NCBI GenBank assembly: GCA_019918135.1
Contig: WBZZ01000129.1
Span: 40,520 to 104,519, forward strand
Origin: Paulinella micropora
Taxonomy: Eukaryota; Cercozoa; Imbricatea; Euglyphida; Paulinellidae
Length of the DNA stretch: 64,000 nt
Direction of reading: 5' to 3'
Positions 46,930 through 56,219 of the stretch are shown one piece after another. The notes beneath the pieces were generated by a model. That model was not told where the DNA came from, made no database searches, and worked only from the letters and a program-made list of their open reading frames with translations. A program made the translations under genes and the position numbers. Positions within the stretch are counted from its first letter, which is position 1. Every line of letters begins with the position of its first letter.

Positions 46930-47427
46930 ATGTCCAACAATAATACAACTAGACTTCACAGACCACCTCCAGTCATGGATATGGATGGCGAACTAACTCC
47001 AGAATTAAAATCTCGTGTTTTGGATATCGAACTAAAGAATGAAGAAAAAAAAGTAGAGCACGAATTGGAAGATAACTGGAATTGTTGTTGTATAAAAAAC
47101 AGACCGACTGACAGCCGACTTATTAAATACTTATTTCAAATGGGTATCATTATCGCTATTATAACCCTTTGTATCGTGAGGCTATCTGAAAAGAACTTAC
47201 CTTGTGAGGTTGCTAACCTTATGTCGGAATTTCGACCTTACTCATCGGCATTTGCCTTCCTTCACCTTCTTCAAGTAAGAAATGAACATTCATATAGTGC
47301 TGTTTTATACCAAGAAGCATTATTTGAACACATTAAAGGAATGGCTTCATCAAAACTAACACACCAATCACTCATCGGCTTATACACACATTTAAATTTA
47401 GTTTCTATTCCTTGCTTTATACAATAA
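46930..47427 (+). CDS. Single-pass membrane protein (provirus)
   Basis: 165 residues from ATG 46930, overlapping the end of the fibre gene by 14 bases. An acidic N-terminal third (LKNEEKKVEHELED) is followed by a Cys cluster (WNCCCIKN) and one clear hydrophobic helix (YLFQMGIIIAIITLCIVRL). Membrane proteins of this size beside fibre genes are common in large DNA viruses. No family assigned. The C-terminal part has ordinary composition and its reading is less certain. Confidence 0.5.
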   Translation: MSNNNTTRLHRPPPVMDMDGELTPELKSRVLDIELKNEEKKVEHELEDNWNCCCIKNRPTDSRLIKYLFQMGIIIAIITLCIVRLSEKNLPCEVANLMSEFRPYSSAFAFLHLLQVRNEHSYSAVLYQEALFEHIKGMASSKLTHQSLIGLYTHLNLVSIPCFIQ

Positions 47428-47540
47428 ACACAACTCTCATTCTTTTTTTCGCTTACCCGTGAGTAAAAGTTGCAGGCAGTTCGCGAAATAGCCGAGCACA
47501 CAAAAATGATATTAATAACATATGCTATAATATTCATAAT

Positions 47541-47804
47541 TTACCAGAGCAAGTGATAAGCCCAATATGCGGGTTGATTTTTGTTTAAATACGCTGGCTT
47601 TCCATCCTTTGTTTTGATTGCTTTATGTCTGGCACGATAACTTTCCCTTCTATCTTCATCTTTATGTTTGGTATAATCTGAGTAACCAGATGCGCCAAAG
47701 TTGATGCGACGGCCATTGTAGATCACATAATACTTTTTTCCTTTCACCTTACTTTCACCAAAATCCGTTGCACCCAATGACAAGGCTTTTTCTCTTAGCC
47801 CCAT
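47541..47804 (-). CDS. DUF5754-like small protein (provirus)
   Basis: 87 residues from ATG 47804. The pattern GKKYYVIYNGRRINFGASGY, DYTKHKDEDRRESYRARHKA, KDGKPAYLNKNQPAYWAYHL with a final Leu-Leu-Trp is, as I recall, that of a small conserved family (DUF5754) found in many large DNA viruses and PLVs. The length and end motif fit. Function is unknown; the frame is whole. TATATAATG lies at the start. Confidence 0.7.
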   Translation of the reverse strand: MGLREKALSLGATDFGESKVKGKKYYVIYNGRRINFGASGYSDYTKHKDEDRRESYRARHKAIKTKDGKPAYLNKNQPAYWAYHLLW

Positions 47805-47870
47805 TATATATTTTAACTCCCGATTTTACCTTCTTCTCTAATTATATTATTATAAATTGCTTCTCGTTGC

Positions 47871-48035
47871 TTATCTGATAGGTAATCGATAAAGTACATT
47901 TTCAGGTTTTCTAAAAATATTGGGGTTTCTATTCACTAAGTTCTGAGTGATGCGGATTTTGTCAATTTCCTTCCCTAGCCGTTCTAGTTCCTCCAGTTGT
48001 TCCTCGTCTTTGCTTTTTTCCTTTTTATTTTCCAT
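47871..48035 (-). CDS. 54-residue coiled-coil-like peptide (provirus)
   Basis: ATG at 48035: MENKKEKSKDEEQLEELERL, then GKEIDKIRITQNLVNRNPNI. The first half is a charged heptad-like helix. Too short to assign, and it may be only part of a longer gene. Confidence 0.4.
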   Translation of the reverse strand: MENKKEKSKDEEQLEELERLGKEIDKIRITQNLVNRNPNIFRKPENVLYRLPIR

Positions 48036-48058
48036 CCTATATTATAGCAGATAAAAAA

Positions 48059-48295
48059 ATGTGGTTTCTTGAAAAAAAATGGTTTGATTATTACAATCAA
48101 GCCAGATCAGAACATAAAGGTCAGTCCATAGAATTTATTACAGCAAAGGCCAATCAACTAACGTGGGAAGATAGAATACAAGACGCTATTGATTTTGATG
48201 ATGCGCCAGATAATCCAAGTATAGAAAGATTAAAAGACAGGATCGAAATGCTAAGCGAAAGGTCATCTATAACAACATGGACCAAAATGCGCTAA
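48059..48295 (+). CDS. Small unrecognised protein before the PLA2 gene
   Basis: 78 residues from ATG 48059 (MWFLEKKWFDYYNQARSEHK), overlapping the next gene by 19 bases. Charged and helical. It may be the N-terminal part of the PLA2-like structural protein, since the overlap is tight and both are helical. No family recognised. Confidence 0.45.
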   Translation: MWFLEKKWFDYYNQARSEHKGQSIEFITAKANQLTWEDRIQDAIDFDDAPDNPSIERLKDRIEMLSERSSITTWTKMR

Positions 48296-49926
48296 GGGAA
48301 CATCTTAGGGAAAATAGAGATAATATAGAACTTGAAAGAAAAATTGGAAATATGCCCATAAACGAACAACGATTAGAAATGATACAATCAGCAAAGACTA
48401 AGGATAAAGCAAGCATTCAAAAAATTAAAGACTTTATTGGTCAAATGAATCGTGATATGGATCAATTGATAACCCGCTGGGGATATCCAGAAGAAAAAAG
48501 ATCCATACTTGAAACAATAAGTCGTGATGGGCTATCACATTTATTGAATAAAGGCAGAGGCGAAATAAAAGCAACAGCAAGAAGGAAAAACAAACAATGG
48601 CATACTCAGGACTTAAAAGAATGGGAACAAAAAAGAATAGAATATAAACAAGAAAACCCTGAGGATGCTTTAATTGAAACACAAATAGGTGAAGAATACA
48701 AAACTATTGTACCAAGTTTAACAGATACGCCAAGAGTTACTGCAAGATTCGTAGATGCAATGCTTGAAAGTATTAGAGAAATAATTATGAGTCCTGCATT
48801 AAATAGAATAATAAATACTATTGAAAGAGTAGGTCATTATGGTGTGCGCAGATTGGCATGGAATCGCTTATTAACTATTACTGCTAATCATCCTCAAATT
48901 CGTGCCATGACTACTGCGGTGATGGGAAGATCAAGTGCGGAGTCTTTCAGAAGGGCATTAGAAGCATTAGCAAGAAACGAAGCATCACCAGAGTTGCATC
49001 CGCCTAACCCTCGCTTAATTGCAGTGGGACAACAAAGAATGGGTGATTATGTGTTGAAAGATATGTTAAGAAGATTAGGCTTACACGTATCAACAAGAAT
49101 GGCATGGCAGACATTTAAAAGAGGTGTTGAAACTGCGGGCGCGGTTGCTTTTGGTGCGTTTCTAAATCACATATACAGCATATGGACTGCTCACCCAGAT
49201 GCTATTATTAAATTGGAAGAAGAACGATTTCATACTACTGAAAGAAATTATAATGGCCCTGCAACACGAGTAGAAAGTCGCCTCCAATTAGAAGATAGAA
49301 CTCGCGGTAAGTCTCCTTACATTTTACCAGCAGACACTCTGGATTTGATTGCTTTTGAACATGATCTATTATATGCTACTGGTGATAAAAATGTCCAAAA
49401 TTTCGCCGACCAGCGATACTTTGAAAGAATTACTAATATAACAGAGTATAATGGATTAGCAAGTGCAGAAGTCGCTAAAACTATTTCTGACAATTGCAAT
49501 TCAATGTTCTCTAAAGCAGATATATCTAAAATGGCATTACAAGCACAAGGGAGAGCCAGCAGTGGAGTATCATATTTAGATGCGATGAAATTCTGGAAAA
49601 ATATTAAATTAACACCTCCAGATGTGAAATACAATGCTTTTATACACAATGTAGACCAAACTTTAACTTCTATGATTGGTGTCATGAATAATGTGGGTAG
49701 TTTTGATAAAGACACTAACTTTAAAGTAAATAAAATAGCCAATCCTGCTACATTTAGGAAACAATATGAAAACTTGGTAAATTCGTTTAATCAAATGGTG
49801 AAATCGCAAGAAAAAGCGGATAGTGTGAAAGGATATTCTCTTATCGCACCAGCAAATGAAACTACAACTAATAATTTTCTTGAAAAAATAAATACAATGA
49901 ATAAAAAAATACTTCAGCAGATATAG
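48277..49926 (+). CDS. PLA2-domain structural protein (provirus)
   Basis: 549 residues from ATG 48277 in one whole frame. The N-terminal 300 residues are helical and basic. At about residues 325-380 lies a phospholipase A2-like core: YNGPATRV matches the calcium-loop Y-x-G-x-G type motif, and LIAFEHDLLY carries the catalytic His-Asp pair (residues 362-363) followed by the conserved Tyr, with a later FADQRYF Asp. This is the arrangement of the VP1 domain of parvoviruses, which breaches endosomal membranes during entry. PLA2-like domains have also been reported in some polinton/adintovirus-type genomes. A long helical C-terminus follows. The gene precedes the capsid module on the same strand. 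Confidence 0.75.
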   Translation: MDQNALREHLRENRDNIELERKIGNMPINEQRLEMIQSAKTKDKASIQKIKDFIGQMNRDMDQLITRWGYPEEKRSILETISRDGLSHLLNKGRGEIKATARRKNKQWHTQDLKEWEQKRIEYKQENPEDALIETQIGEEYKTIVPSLTDTPRVTARFVDAMLESIREIIMSPALNRIINTIERVGHYGVRRLAWNRLLTITANHPQIRAMTTAVMGRSSAESFRRALEALARNEASPELHPPNPRLIAVGQQRMGDYVLKDMLRRLGLHVSTRMAWQTFKRGVETAGAVAFGAFLNHIYSIWTAHPDAIIKLEEERFHTTERNYNGPATRVESRLQLEDRTRGKSPYILPADTLDLIAFEHDLLYATGDKNVQNFADQRYFERITNITEYNGLASAEVAKTISDNCNSMFSKADISKMALQAQGRASSGVSYLDAMKFWKNIKLTPPDVKYNAFIHNVDQTLTSMIGVMNNVGSFDKDTNFKVNKIANPATFRKQYENLVNSFNQMVKSQEKADSVKGYSLIAPANETTTNNFLEKINTMNKKILQQI

Positions 49927-49973
49927 AGAAGGAAATCATTGTTGAAGTTCAACCCACACCAAATCAAACAGAA

Positions 49974-50480
49974 ATGGTAGTAGCACCTATGGATTCAATC
50001 GGACTCGGTAATAGCTTGGATATACTTCAAGATAAGGCATCCCAAGTGAAGCATTTGAAAGGATTTGTTAATTTGCTAAAAAATAAAACTGGAAAGAAAA
50101 TATCTTTGACATTGTCAGATTATGACGATCCTATTAGTGGATGGGAAAAGGCTATAAGGCAAGCATTAAACAAAGGGGTTAGTAAGTCAGATATAGCAGA
50201 GGTAGATGACGTATTAGATATGAGAATTTATGAAGAAGTGAGGGGTAAATTGACACCAGAACAAGAGAAGCAATTGAATGATTTAGAATTGAAGGATTCG
50301 GAATTTGATCCAAATCCGCCAAAACCAATGCCTGAACCAACACCTGAACCAAAACCAATGCCACAACCAGCACCACAACCAAATCCACAAACAACACCAG
50401 CACCACAACTTCAACCATATCAACAAACAGCAGCATTCGTAGAGGAACCTGTTCAACCGCCACAGAATAATTTAAAATAG
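49974..50480 (+). CDS. Proline/glutamine-tailed provirus protein
   Basis: 168 residues from ATG 49974. The first 110 residues are helical (VKHLKGFVNLLKNKTGKKI, WEKAIRQALNKGVSKSDIAE); the tail is an almost pure Pro-Glu-Pro-Gln repeat (PMPEPTPEPKPMPQP). It is packed between the PLA2 gene and the next ORF with short gaps. A virion linker or scaffold is possible; no family recognised. Confidence 0.5.
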   Translation: MVVAPMDSIGLGNSLDILQDKASQVKHLKGFVNLLKNKTGKKISLTLSDYDDPISGWEKAIRQALNKGVSKSDIAEVDDVLDMRIYEEVRGKLTPEQEKQLNDLELKDSEFDPNPPKPMPEPTPEPKPMPQPAPQPNPQTTPAPQLQPYQQTAAFVEEPVQPPQNNLK

Positions 50481-50510
50481 GATCCGGATAATGCAACAAC
50501 TAATGACCAA

Positions 50511-51050
50511 ATGGTTGATAGCATGAGAAGTATTGATAAATTGGTTGATAAAATCATGGGGAAACCTCCTGCTGATGAAAGAGAAGACTTATTGGCACTT
50601 ATTCGTTTTCTAATGCCAAGCGACCAAAATGGTGGAATTGGCACTTCGCAAACAAACCCACTCATTAAAGGCAACGAACAAAGACAAGATCGTGTGCTAG
50701 CAACCAAGAATGATTTTGAATCACTAGACAACACACTTCATAGCAACACAAATAATCACTTTATGCTGAATAAATACAATAGAGCAGTCATTCAGACCAG
50801 AATAAAGGAAAAAAGAGAGTTTCCAAAAATGAAACGAAAACTGACTAGAAAATTTCCTGCTGAAATCCCGCGACAAGTTCAAACTCGTCCTGAAAGAAAG
50901 GATTTTAAATCACTTGTCAATCCTCCAAGTAATTATGCTTTTGGTAGTCCTTACTCTCTTTATTTTTATAATTATGATTCACCACCTCAACCCTTTGGTG
51001 CTGAAGATGATAATTACAGATATAATCCAAACTATTTTCAAAACCTATAA
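50511..51050 (+). CDS. Unrecognised provirus protein upstream of the packaging ATPase
   Basis: 179 residues from ATG 50511. Helical first half (KLVDKIMGKPPADEREDLLA), a basic middle (KREFPKMKRKLTRKFP) and a Tyr/Asn/Pro-rich end (YNYDSPPQPFG, NYRYNPNYFQNL). It ends 11 bases before the next start, implying co-expression with the packaging gene. No family known to me. Confidence 0.5.
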   Translation: MVDSMRSIDKLVDKIMGKPPADEREDLLALIRFLMPSDQNGGIGTSQTNPLIKGNEQRQDRVLATKNDFESLDNTLHSNTNNHFMLNKYNRAVIQTRIKEKREFPKMKRKLTRKFPAEIPRQVQTRPERKDFKSLVNPPSNYAFGSPYSLYFYNYDSPPQPFGAEDDNYRYNPNYFQNL

Positions 51051-51061
51051 TATAGTAAGAC

Positions 51062-51963
51062 ATGCCTATATCTATACATAAAGGATTAATAGCCAACAAG
51101 TTGCCACGAAAAACACTTTTAAAGCAGAATCTGGAGAAAACCAACATAGAAAAAGCACACGAGGAATTTACTATTGACAGGCCAGTCATGACAGAGTTAG
51201 ATAGCAAAAAACCGCCCAAATTTAAGAATGACTTGGAAATACAACAAATTAAAACACAAAGAGATAGTATTGAATTGCTTCCTTTCAAAAAGAAGGAATA
51301 TTGCCAGCAATGGGGACTATGGTTATATGTGCAAGTACTGGCGGAGGTAAATCAGTTATGATTTGTAATCTACTCGCCAAAAAAAACATGTTGAAAGGTT
51401 TTTATGATAGAATATTCGTCTTTTGCTTAAGTCCGTGCCCGATTTCGGAAGACACTCTCAAGTTAAAAAAGGAAGACATAATCAAAGAAGATAAGGCTGA
51501 GTTAATGAGAGAAATATTGACTAAACAAAAGGAACTGATTACAACTAAAGGGTTTAAGAAGGCACCAAAAATATTATTGTTATTGGATGACATCGCACAG
51601 AGTAAAACTTTTCTCACATCAGAAGTGCTTACTGAGTTGTTTTTCGCTTCAACACATGCTAAAGTGTCAGTCTGGGTAGCAACTCAGAGTTATACACAAC
51701 TCCCACGAAGAGTAGGAATTAATTGCCATTGGATGATTGTTTTTAATGGAGTAAGGAGAAGCGAACTTGACAGACTGGCAGATGAATACGAGAGCCCTTT
51801 TCTCACTAAAAAGGAATTTTACAATATGGTTAAATATGCTACTGCGGAACCTTATTTGTTCCTAGCAATTAACAATACTGCTAGTGATAGAACAACCCAG
51901 TTCAGAAAGAATTTCTCTACTATATTACGATTAAATAAGGATAGAGATATGACAAACTTGTAA
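51062..51963 (+). pseudogene. Genome-packaging ATPase, A32/FtsK-HerA type (provirus)
   Basis: The core holds Walker A ICASTGGGKSVMICNLLAKK (about 51315-51375), Walker B KILLLLDDIAQSK (about 51565-51605) and the downstream VWVATQSYTQLP sensor-type motif, with the DRLADEYESPFLTKKEF end typical of virophage, PLV and Polinton packaging ATPases. The enzyme pumps the genome into the capsid. The N-terminal stretch (MPISIHKGLIANKLPRKTLL) leads into the core. Broken. Confidence 0.88.
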
Positions 51964-52001
51964 AATTAAATTAAAAGTTTTTTTCTGCAATAATATATGA
52001 C

Positions 52002-52619
52002 ATGGCGGAATCAACTAAATTATGCAAAACTTGCTATCAGCAGGCAATCGCACTTTGGCATAAACAAAATGCACAAGGAAAATTCGTAACCATTCGTAAA
52101 GGATCGCCCGAATACTTAGCAGTAAAGAAGATAGAAGAGGATATTAAGAGTGGCAAGATTAAGTGTCAATTGAAACCAAAAGTAAGCAAATCAAGTAGTA
52201 AGAAAAATGAACAACGTATTCCCAGCGGACAGCCAGATCAAGTGCCAGACGAAGCATTGAAACGAAAAGCACCAGACATAGTATCAGCAAATAATTCGTC
52301 TCCTGAACCAAATGCAAAACCTGTTGAAATGTCTCCAGCACCTAAGGTTGAACAATCCTTACCAAAATCTGTTAATCCCATTCCTGTTTCTGTGCCAAAA
52401 CAAACTACTACAACACCAGCGAGCAAGATAGAAGCAATAGAAGATGCTTCTAAGGAAACTCCACCAACCGAAAAAATTGCTCAAACTAGCGACAATGACA
52501 TAAATCAAGCCATGGCTGATTTAATGAAAATAAAAGAGGAAAGAATTACGCACAAGAATTTACAAATTATGAAAAAAAAATTAATGCTAATTGATAAAAT
52601 AATTATTATTATGATATAA
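52002..52619 (+). CDS. Unrecognised provirus protein with disordered middle
   Basis: 205 residues from ATG 52002 (MAESTKLCKTCYQQAIALWH), preceded by AATATATGAC. The N-terminal 55 residues look folded, with one CxxC pair. The middle is Pro/Ser/Thr/Lys-rich and disordered, and the end is helical. It lies between the packaging ATPase and the capsid genes. No family assigned. Confidence 0.5.
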   Translation: MAESTKLCKTCYQQAIALWHKQNAQGKFVTIRKGSPEYLAVKKIEEDIKSGKIKCQLKPKVSKSSSKKNEQRIPSGQPDQVPDEALKRKAPDIVSANNSSPEPNAKPVEMSPAPKVEQSLPKSVNPIPVSVPKQTTTTPASKIEAIEDASKETPPTEKIAQTSDNDINQAMADLMKIKEERITHKNLQIMKKKLMLIDKIIIIMI

Positions 52620-53015
52620 TGATTAAAAACTCAAGTTTCAATTCGTTTGCCAAATGGCTTCATTAATAAAATAAATGAAGCAAACCGACCTAAAAGTGAT
52701 GGGTTTCAATTGAATCAGTTTGAATTGTGGAGTAGTCATGGTGCCCCATTAGTTAATCAACCATTAACCGAATTTGGTGATCTTGTCTCGCATGAGAAGA
52801 GTACTATTCAAAAGACATTAACAGACATTTCTGATAACAAAGAAAATGCAGATGTTGTTGATTTAGACACTGCCGTTAGCAGTTTGGCTTATTTAAAGAA
52901 AGCGGTTCAGAATGCTGAGGCAAGAGAGTTTCAATTGACTTCACCACAAGATACAAGACTTGACAATATACAAAATTCAGTTGATATTATCAAACAATCA
53001 GTTTCAAGTGAATAA
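52619..53015 (+). CDS. Small protein preceding the major capsid gene
   Basis: About 120-130 residues. The start is unsettled because the open frame begins before the first visible ATG. Contains IRLPNGFINKINEANRPKSD and the helical DTAVSSLAYLKKAVQNAEAR. It is close to the capsid gene (about 80 bases) and shares its strand, so a virion component or capsid accessory is likely by context only. Confidence 0.45.
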
Positions 53016-53093
53016 TTAATTATTTTTAATTTCTATTATTATTTTTTATTATATGAACATTGCGAACTTTACAATTCTACAAGCACACACAAG

Positions 53094-54417
53094 ATGGAAG
53101 GAAAGGATTCTAAAAATACTGAGGAGTTGATGACTCTCAACAATCTCAAATATGAGTTGCCAGCAACTTTAGCACTCACTGAACAGGGAAGTATCTTTAA
53201 GAAAATTTTTGCCGATCAGCAGACTTACACTAGTTCGTCGGGGACTGAAATGATTTTTACATTGCAAGCAAGTACTGATTTTGTTTATGGGAAAAATTGT
53301 TATTTGTCGTTTGACATTATGGCAGAAGCACTGGTAGCCACTGATGGGAAAGATCCCGTTGCTTCTGCTATTGATTTCCAGAACACACCAGCAACTGCTA
53401 TTTTTGAACGAATTGAATATTGAATAAAATGGTGCGAAATACTCTCCCGTGGCACTATCCATTTGATTATCGTCGGCAAGCGCAGATGGCTGGACAAAGA
53501 GAAAGTGTTGATGTTATGGCTAGCGTTACAGACGAGGCAGTTTCTTACTTTGCACTCAATGTCCCCACTGCTGGTAGTGTTGCGACGGGTAATTATTTGA
53601 GGGTTTGTATTCCTCTTCATTACTTCTCTGGCATCTTTAATGAAGAAACTCTCATTCCTCCCTCTCTGATTAGTGGTATGAGGCTTCGTTTGACATTTGC
53701 ACCGCCTCAGGAAGCATGGACTATTATTGGAACCACTGATGCTAAGGTTCCTGCTGGTTTTAATGGTTCTGCTTTGGCTTACACCGTATCAAATCCAGTT
53801 GTTATGTTGGAGACATTCTCTCTTGCTCCCGCCGTCCAGAGAAATATTCTTGAACAGATGGGAAGCAAGGATGGACTCCCATATACTTATGAAACATATT
53901 ACAATCAAAAAGCAAATCCGGGCACGTCGGATGATTTTAATCTTCAAGTGAATAAGGCCGTTGCCCGTGCTCAGTGCTTGTATATCGTAACTCAAAATGT
54001 GCTCGCTGACAATTCTAGTATTGATAACCTTGGAACTGCTCAAATGAAATTTATAAACAATACCAATGCCGTATTGGTGATTGGTATGCTCCACAACAAA
54101 AGATGGAACTCGGAGGAAGCACTGATACTCTTGCCGCCGTTCAACGAGGATGTGCAGAATTGTATATTAACAATCTCCAAGCGACTATGGGCATTCGTGA
54201 TGCTTACATGTCTTCATCTGTTTCTCTGGAAAACTTTCGCAAGAATTATCCTAAGGATACCTCTACTACTGCCACTAATGGAGGATTTGCTACCATTATT
54301 CAAACACTCAATCAGTCGCCACACATTGGAGCATCTGGTCTCGCAGTCAATAATTCACGAACTGCGGAAGTTATGCTGCAAATTATAATGCTACTCATGC
54401 CATCACTGCTTGGTTGA
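53094..54417 (+). pseudogene. Major capsid protein, double jelly-roll (provirus)
   Basis: It begins at ATG 53094 (MEGKDSKNTEELMTLNNLKY). The key stretch RVCIPLHYFSGIFNEETLIP, followed by SLISGMRLRLTF, is the characteristic 'iPL..lsgiF....llP..l..glrl.l' segment of PLV/virophage/NCLDV double-jelly-roll capsid proteins. Other strand-rich parts include TEMIFTLQASTDFVYGKNCY and LYIVTQNVLADN. It forms the hexameric capsomers. Order ATPase, small protein, capsid, penton is standard for the group. Broken. Confidence 0.85.
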
Positions 54418-54562
54418 AATATGTTAAAGTCGCGTCTATCTACCCTAGTAGATGCGTAGTCAAACAACAATTAAATATAAGCCTTATTTATTTAAAATAC
54501 GTGTAGTCAAAAAAGATTTAAGAAATCAAAAATTGAAATATATTATTTTATAATATCTAGCC

Positions 54563-55375
54563 ATGTCATTTACGATAAGCAACTTAGAAGACGAGAAACG
54601 AACCCGCAAAAATTTCCTCCTTCGTGTATCGTCAAGTGATAAAACAGAATCAAAATCCGCTTCTACTCACAATGGCCGTTTCGTTGTTGATCTACCAGCA
54701 ACTGGTCGTAATATTGATATATCAGTGCTTATGTCGTAAAGAGTATCTCTATTCCAAATGTTTTCCCAAACATACCGAGTTATGCCAACACTCTCACATT
54801 GATTAAAACAACTGGATCCGCTACAAAAACAGCAATCGTAACAGAAAATCAATACACCATTGATACATTTATTACCGCCCTTCAATCTGCAATTAATTCA
54901 GCAATTACCCGAACTCTGTAGTTATAACTTTGAACTCCGTTAATAAATTGAATTTCGCATTCACTGGTGATACGTATGCTTTTGATTATGATAATAGCAC
55001 GATTAGAGACAAAATAGGACTAACTGCCGATATTTCGGCCGCGGCGAGTAGCACGATGCAATCCATAGTGAATTTAATCGGTGAAATGGCCGTTTATGTT
55101 CATAGTCGTGCTTTAAATCAATCTGGTTTAGTTAAAGCAAATGGTAATTTCTCTGTCGTCGGTAAGGCGAACTTAGATAAGCCCTTTGGAGTCCAGTGCA
55201 CTTTGAATCGTCGAACGATATTGCCGATTATGCGCCATTTAATACGACGAAAAGTTTAAGATCTATTGATATTGTCATTAGAAATGCGAATGGTGATGTG
55301 CTTGAAGTCCTATTAAACTTTGAAGTTTCAATTCTCCTCAAAGTCTATTATGCTTACATATATTTTTAAAGGTAT
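54563..55375 (+). pseudogene. Penton-like minor capsid protein (provirus)
   Basis: ATG at 54563 (MSFTISNLEDEKRTRKNFLL). It contains RFVVDLPATGRNIDISV and RVSIPNVFPNIPSYANTLTL, a long beta-rich middle, and an end reading LRSIDIVIRNANGDVLEVLL then LNFEVSILLKVYYAY, the typical C-terminal jelly-roll strands of PLV and virophage penton proteins. It caps the capsid vertices. It lies directly after the major capsid gene, as in related viruses. Broken, with several breaks. Confidence 0.75.
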
Positions 55376-55407
55376 GATAAAATATATGTAAAGATAAAAA
55401 GCGATAA

Positions 55408-55842
55408 TGCCCGACTATAAACAAGGAAAAGTATATAGTCTTAGATCATATCAAACTGATCAAGTCTATATCGATTCAACTATTCAACCTTTGTATAAGC
55501 GGTTATTTGCACACAAACTAAATTATAAAAATGGATAAATGGTACTTATAGTTACGTATCTTCTTATGAAATAGTTAATATGGTGATGCGTATGTTGAAT
55601 TGGTTGAAGAATATTCATGCGACAATAAAATGCAATTACTTAAGCGAGAAGGAGAAATTATTAGAGTTACAGAAAAGTGTGTGAATAAGCGAGTAGCAGG
55701 TAGAACCAAAAAGGAACTCAGAGCAGAAGAACATCCCAAAATGATTGAATATGAGAAAAAATATCATGAATATTATTTAAAAAACAAAGATACAATGAAC
55801 CAGAGAAGTAAAGAGTATCATGAAAAAATAAAGATAGAATAA
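55408..55842 (+). pseudogene. GIY-YIG endonuclease (provirus)
   Basis: The N-terminal part has GKVYSLRSYQTDQVYIDSTI followed by QPLYKRLFAHK, the GIY-YIG core of the small viral type (K-x-Y ... x-Y-I-G/D-S-T ... R). The later EEYSCDNKMQLLKREGEIIR and NKRVAGRTKKELRAEE match the following E-x-x-x-x-x-x-E helix and the R-T-K-K-E tail usual in giant-virus homologues. These nucleases act in recombination or as homing endonucleases. Broken. Confidence 0.75.
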
Positions 55843-56167
55843 TGCAACGACAAAAAGAATATAGAAAAAATAATAAGGATAAAATAAAACGATTATATGC
55901 ATTACACACAAGAAAAGAAAATCCAATTGGTTTAGCCACATTTGGAATATGAATACTATAATTATAATGACATTCATAGAAAATTTACGCGTGTTATTCA
56001 TATTAATAAAAAACATTAACTTACGGCGACAACAACAGCATAAACAAAAAATCCCCTGCGGTGCCAATATTGACCAGTTTTACATATATTTGAAGAAAAA
56101 TCACGCACCCATAACAGAAGAATTAATAAAGAACAAGGATTTTGAATACATAAAAAAATGTCAATAG
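55690..56167 (+). pseudogene. Lys/Tyr-rich basic tail region (provirus)
   Basis: Continues from the nuclease with KYHEYYLKNKDTMNQRSKEY and a small ORF at 55843 (MQRQKEYRKNNKDKIKRLYA). This is the same pattern as the small basic genes at the left end of the provirus. It may be a C-terminal extension of the nuclease, as in similar viral proteins, or separate genes. Broken. Confidence 0.4.
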
Positions 56168-56219
56168 AAATAGAAAATAAAGTTGATGCTTAAGAATAAA
56201 TAAAGTATTTTTTTTTGTT

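Larger units (their letters stand above)
42746..46943 (+). pseudogene. Giant modular tail-fibre-like gene ending in S74 chaperone (provirus)
   Basis: It starts at ATG 42746 (MNHLGNPWTYHFYGSVIVNE). Several stretches repeat one module of roughly 130 residues with the signatures SGSIDTHSDV, LLSYNTGQWRNT, FLRLDGTASMAGALNMGGQN, VNLVDGVDVSVLD and TGDQTIGGTKRF; it occurs at least three times (about 43.2-43.6, 43.7-44.0 and 44.7-44.9 kb). This strongly resembles phage tail-fibre shaft repeats. A run of short repeats follows at 45.5-45.8 kb, then an RNA-virus/phage-like beta-structured region, and at the end a peptidase S74 domain. The whole is about 1400 codons, very large for this virus type. It probably forms a trimeric receptor-binding fibre. 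Broken, with several breaks. Confidence 0.75.
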
